From Modestobacter sp. (GTDB lineage Bacteria > Actinomycetota > Actinomycetes > Mycobacteriales > Geodermatophilaceae), in NCBI GenBank assembly GCA_025965635.1, contig JAOPWO010000437.1:1-7160 (forward strand): 7,160 nt of DNA, written 5' to 3'. The notes below the pieces were generated by a model that saw only the letters and a list, made by a program, of their open reading frames with translations, was not told the DNA's origin and made no database searches. The first letter of the stretch is position 1. The number at the start of each line of letters is the position of its first letter. The position numbers and the translations under genes were made by a program. Positions 6,237 to 7,160 of this stretch are shown piece after piece.

Positions 6237-6242
6237 TAGACT
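6237..6242 (+). promoter_or_regulatory. Putative -10 box of the kinase gene
   Basis: TAGACT lies 7 nt before GTG 6250 and resembles TATAAT at four of six positions. A TTGAGT at 6210-6215 looks like a -35, but the spacer would be 21 nt, longer than normal. The start would be at the GTG, giving a leaderless mRNA. Confidence 0.5.
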
Positions 6243-6249
6243 CGGCCCC

Positions 6250-7160
6250 GTGGAGACAGTCGTGACCGACCCCGTGGTCGGCCTCGTCCTCGAGGGGCGA
6301 TACCGCCTCGAGGAGCGGCTGGCGCGTGGCGGCATGTCCACCGTGTACGGGGCCACCGACCTCCGGCTGCACCGGACCGTCGCGGTCAAGGTGATGGCCG
6401 AGCACCTGGCCCACGATCCGGCGTTCGTCGACCGGTTCACCCGCGAGGCGCGGGCGGCGGCGATGCTCAGCCACCCCAATGTCGTCGCGGTCAGCGACCA
6501 GGGCAGCGACCAGAACCTGGTGTACCTGGTCATGGAGCTGATCCGCGGCCGCACGCTGCGCGACCTGCTGCAGGCCCGCGGCCGGCTGACCGTCGGCGAG
6601 GCGTTCGCCGTTCTCGAGCCGGTCCTCAGCGGGCTCACCGCCGCCCACCGGGCCGGCATCGTGCACCGCGACGTCAAGCCCGAGAACGTGCTGATCTCCA
6701 TCGACGGCCAGGTCAAGGTGGCCGACTTCGGCCTGGCCCGGGCGGTCGCCGGCAGCGGGGAGACCAGCCACACCGCCACCGGTGGCGTGCTCATCGGCAC
6801 GGTCGCCTACCTGTCCCCCGAGCAGCTCGAGCGGGGCCGCGGCGACGCGCGCAGCGACGTGTACGCCGCCGGCGTCATGCTCTTCGAGCTGCTGACCGGC
6901 CACCCGCCCTACGGCGGAGACAGCGCCCTCGCGGTGGCCTACCAGCACGTGCACCACGACGTCCCGGCTCCCTCGGCCGAGGTCCCCTCGGTGCCGTGGC
7001 AGGTCGACGAGCTGGTCACCCGGGCCACCCGTCGCGAGCCCTCGGCCCGGCCGCTGGACGCCGGCGCGCTGCTCGCCGAGATCGCCGACGTCCGCGCCGA
7101 CCTCGGCCTGGCCCGGGTACCGGTGCCCACCGGCCAGGCGGCCGGCGGCCCGGAGACGCT
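6250..7160 (+). CDS. pknL: PknL-type Ser/Thr protein kinase (3' end outside window)
   Basis: This Hanks-type kinase is seen through its whole catalytic domain (303 residues to the window edge, no stop reached). Motifs are the glycine loop LARGGMSTVYGA (24-35), VAVKV with Lys47, HRDVKPEN (139-146; catalytic Asp141, Lys143), DFG (159-161), an activation segment with Thr172, Thr175 and Thr177, and TVAYLSPEQL (184-193, the APE-like motif with SPE). All key catalytic residues are present. The assignment to PknL rests on the divergent Rv2175c-like neighbour and local gene order as much as on sequence. The membrane segment and any extracellular sensor would lie beyond the edge. GTG 6250 follows a -10-like TAGACT by 7 nt; GTG 6262 is an alternative start preceded by GGAG (6252-6255). 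Confidence 0.92.
   Translation, partial: METVVTDPVVGLVLEGRYRLEERLARGGMSTVYGATDLRLHRTVAVKVMAEHLAHDPAFVDRFTREARAAAMLSHPNVVAVSDQGSDQNLVYLVMELIRGRTLRDLLQARGRLTVGEAFAVLEPVLSGLTAAHRAGIVHRDVKPENVLISIDGQVKVADFGLARAVAGSGETSHTATGGVLIGTVAYLSPEQLERGRGDARSDVYAAGVMLFELLTGHPPYGGDSALAVAYQHVHHDVPAPSAEVPSVPWQVDELVTRATRREPSARPLDAGALLAEIADVRADLGLARVPVPTGQAAGGPET

Noticed and set aside
5555..6265. Plus-strand frame across the regulator and crtYc.
   Set aside because: It is antisense to two recognisable genes and has shadow-like composition.
5733..6957. Minus-strand frames opposite the kinase gene.
   Set aside because: The kinase on the plus strand has all catalytic motifs. The minus-strand translations resemble nothing.

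Overview
The window is very GC-rich, with codons ending almost entirely in G or C, frequent GTG starts and tight ATGA/GTGA gene overlaps. This points to an actinobacterium. The gene content (a split lycopene cyclase and a mycobacterial-type PknL/Rv2175c kinase-substrate pair) fits that phylum. A pigmented family such as Geodermatophilaceae is a guess from overall feel, not a demonstrated assignment.

Layout. Positions 1-398 hold the 3' end of an unrecognised gene on the plus strand. Facing it on the minus strand is metF (414-1316), a 5,10-methylenetetrahydrofolate reductase. A 216-bp divergent promoter region (1317-1532) separates metF from a plus-strand carotenoid operon: a GGPP-synthase-type prenyltransferase (1533-2663, possibly starting at 1464), a CrtI-type phytoene desaturase (2660-4231) and a CrtB phytoene synthase (4228-5181), each joined to the next by a 4-nt stop/start overlap. 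Coming from the other side on the minus strand is a second operon: an Rv2175c-family winged-helix DNA-binding protein (5741-6064), then the two small membrane subunits of a heterodimeric lycopene cyclase, CrtYc (5384-5728) and CrtYd (5040-5387). The ends of crtB and crtYd overlap tail to tail by 142 bp. A 185-bp divergent region (6065-6249) separates this operon from a PknL-type Ser/Thr protein kinase (6250 to beyond the window end).

How the genes work together. Together the crt genes can take C5/C15 precursors to GGPP, phytoene, lycopene and a cyclised C40 carotene. The last step is transcribed separately from the first three, in one operon with a DNA-binding protein whose mycobacterial homologue is a PknL substrate, and the PknL-like kinase is divergently transcribed next door. 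From memory of M. tuberculosis, metF-like Rv2172c, idsA2 (Rv2173), mptA (Rv2174), Rv2175c and pknL (Rv2176) lie in that order. Here the carotenoid genes occupy the slot of mptA. This suggests, without proving, that kinase signalling could bear on carotenoid cyclisation.

Regulatory signals. All four genes that begin a transcription unit here (metF, crtE, the Rv2175c-like gene and pknL) have a -10-like hexamer 6-8 nt before the start codon, the arrangement expected for leaderless mRNAs. The Rv2175c-like gene has a perfect 8-bp inverted repeat covering its own -10 and start codon, a good candidate autoregulatory operator. I saw no tRNA, rRNA, CRISPR array, insertion sequence or other mobile element.
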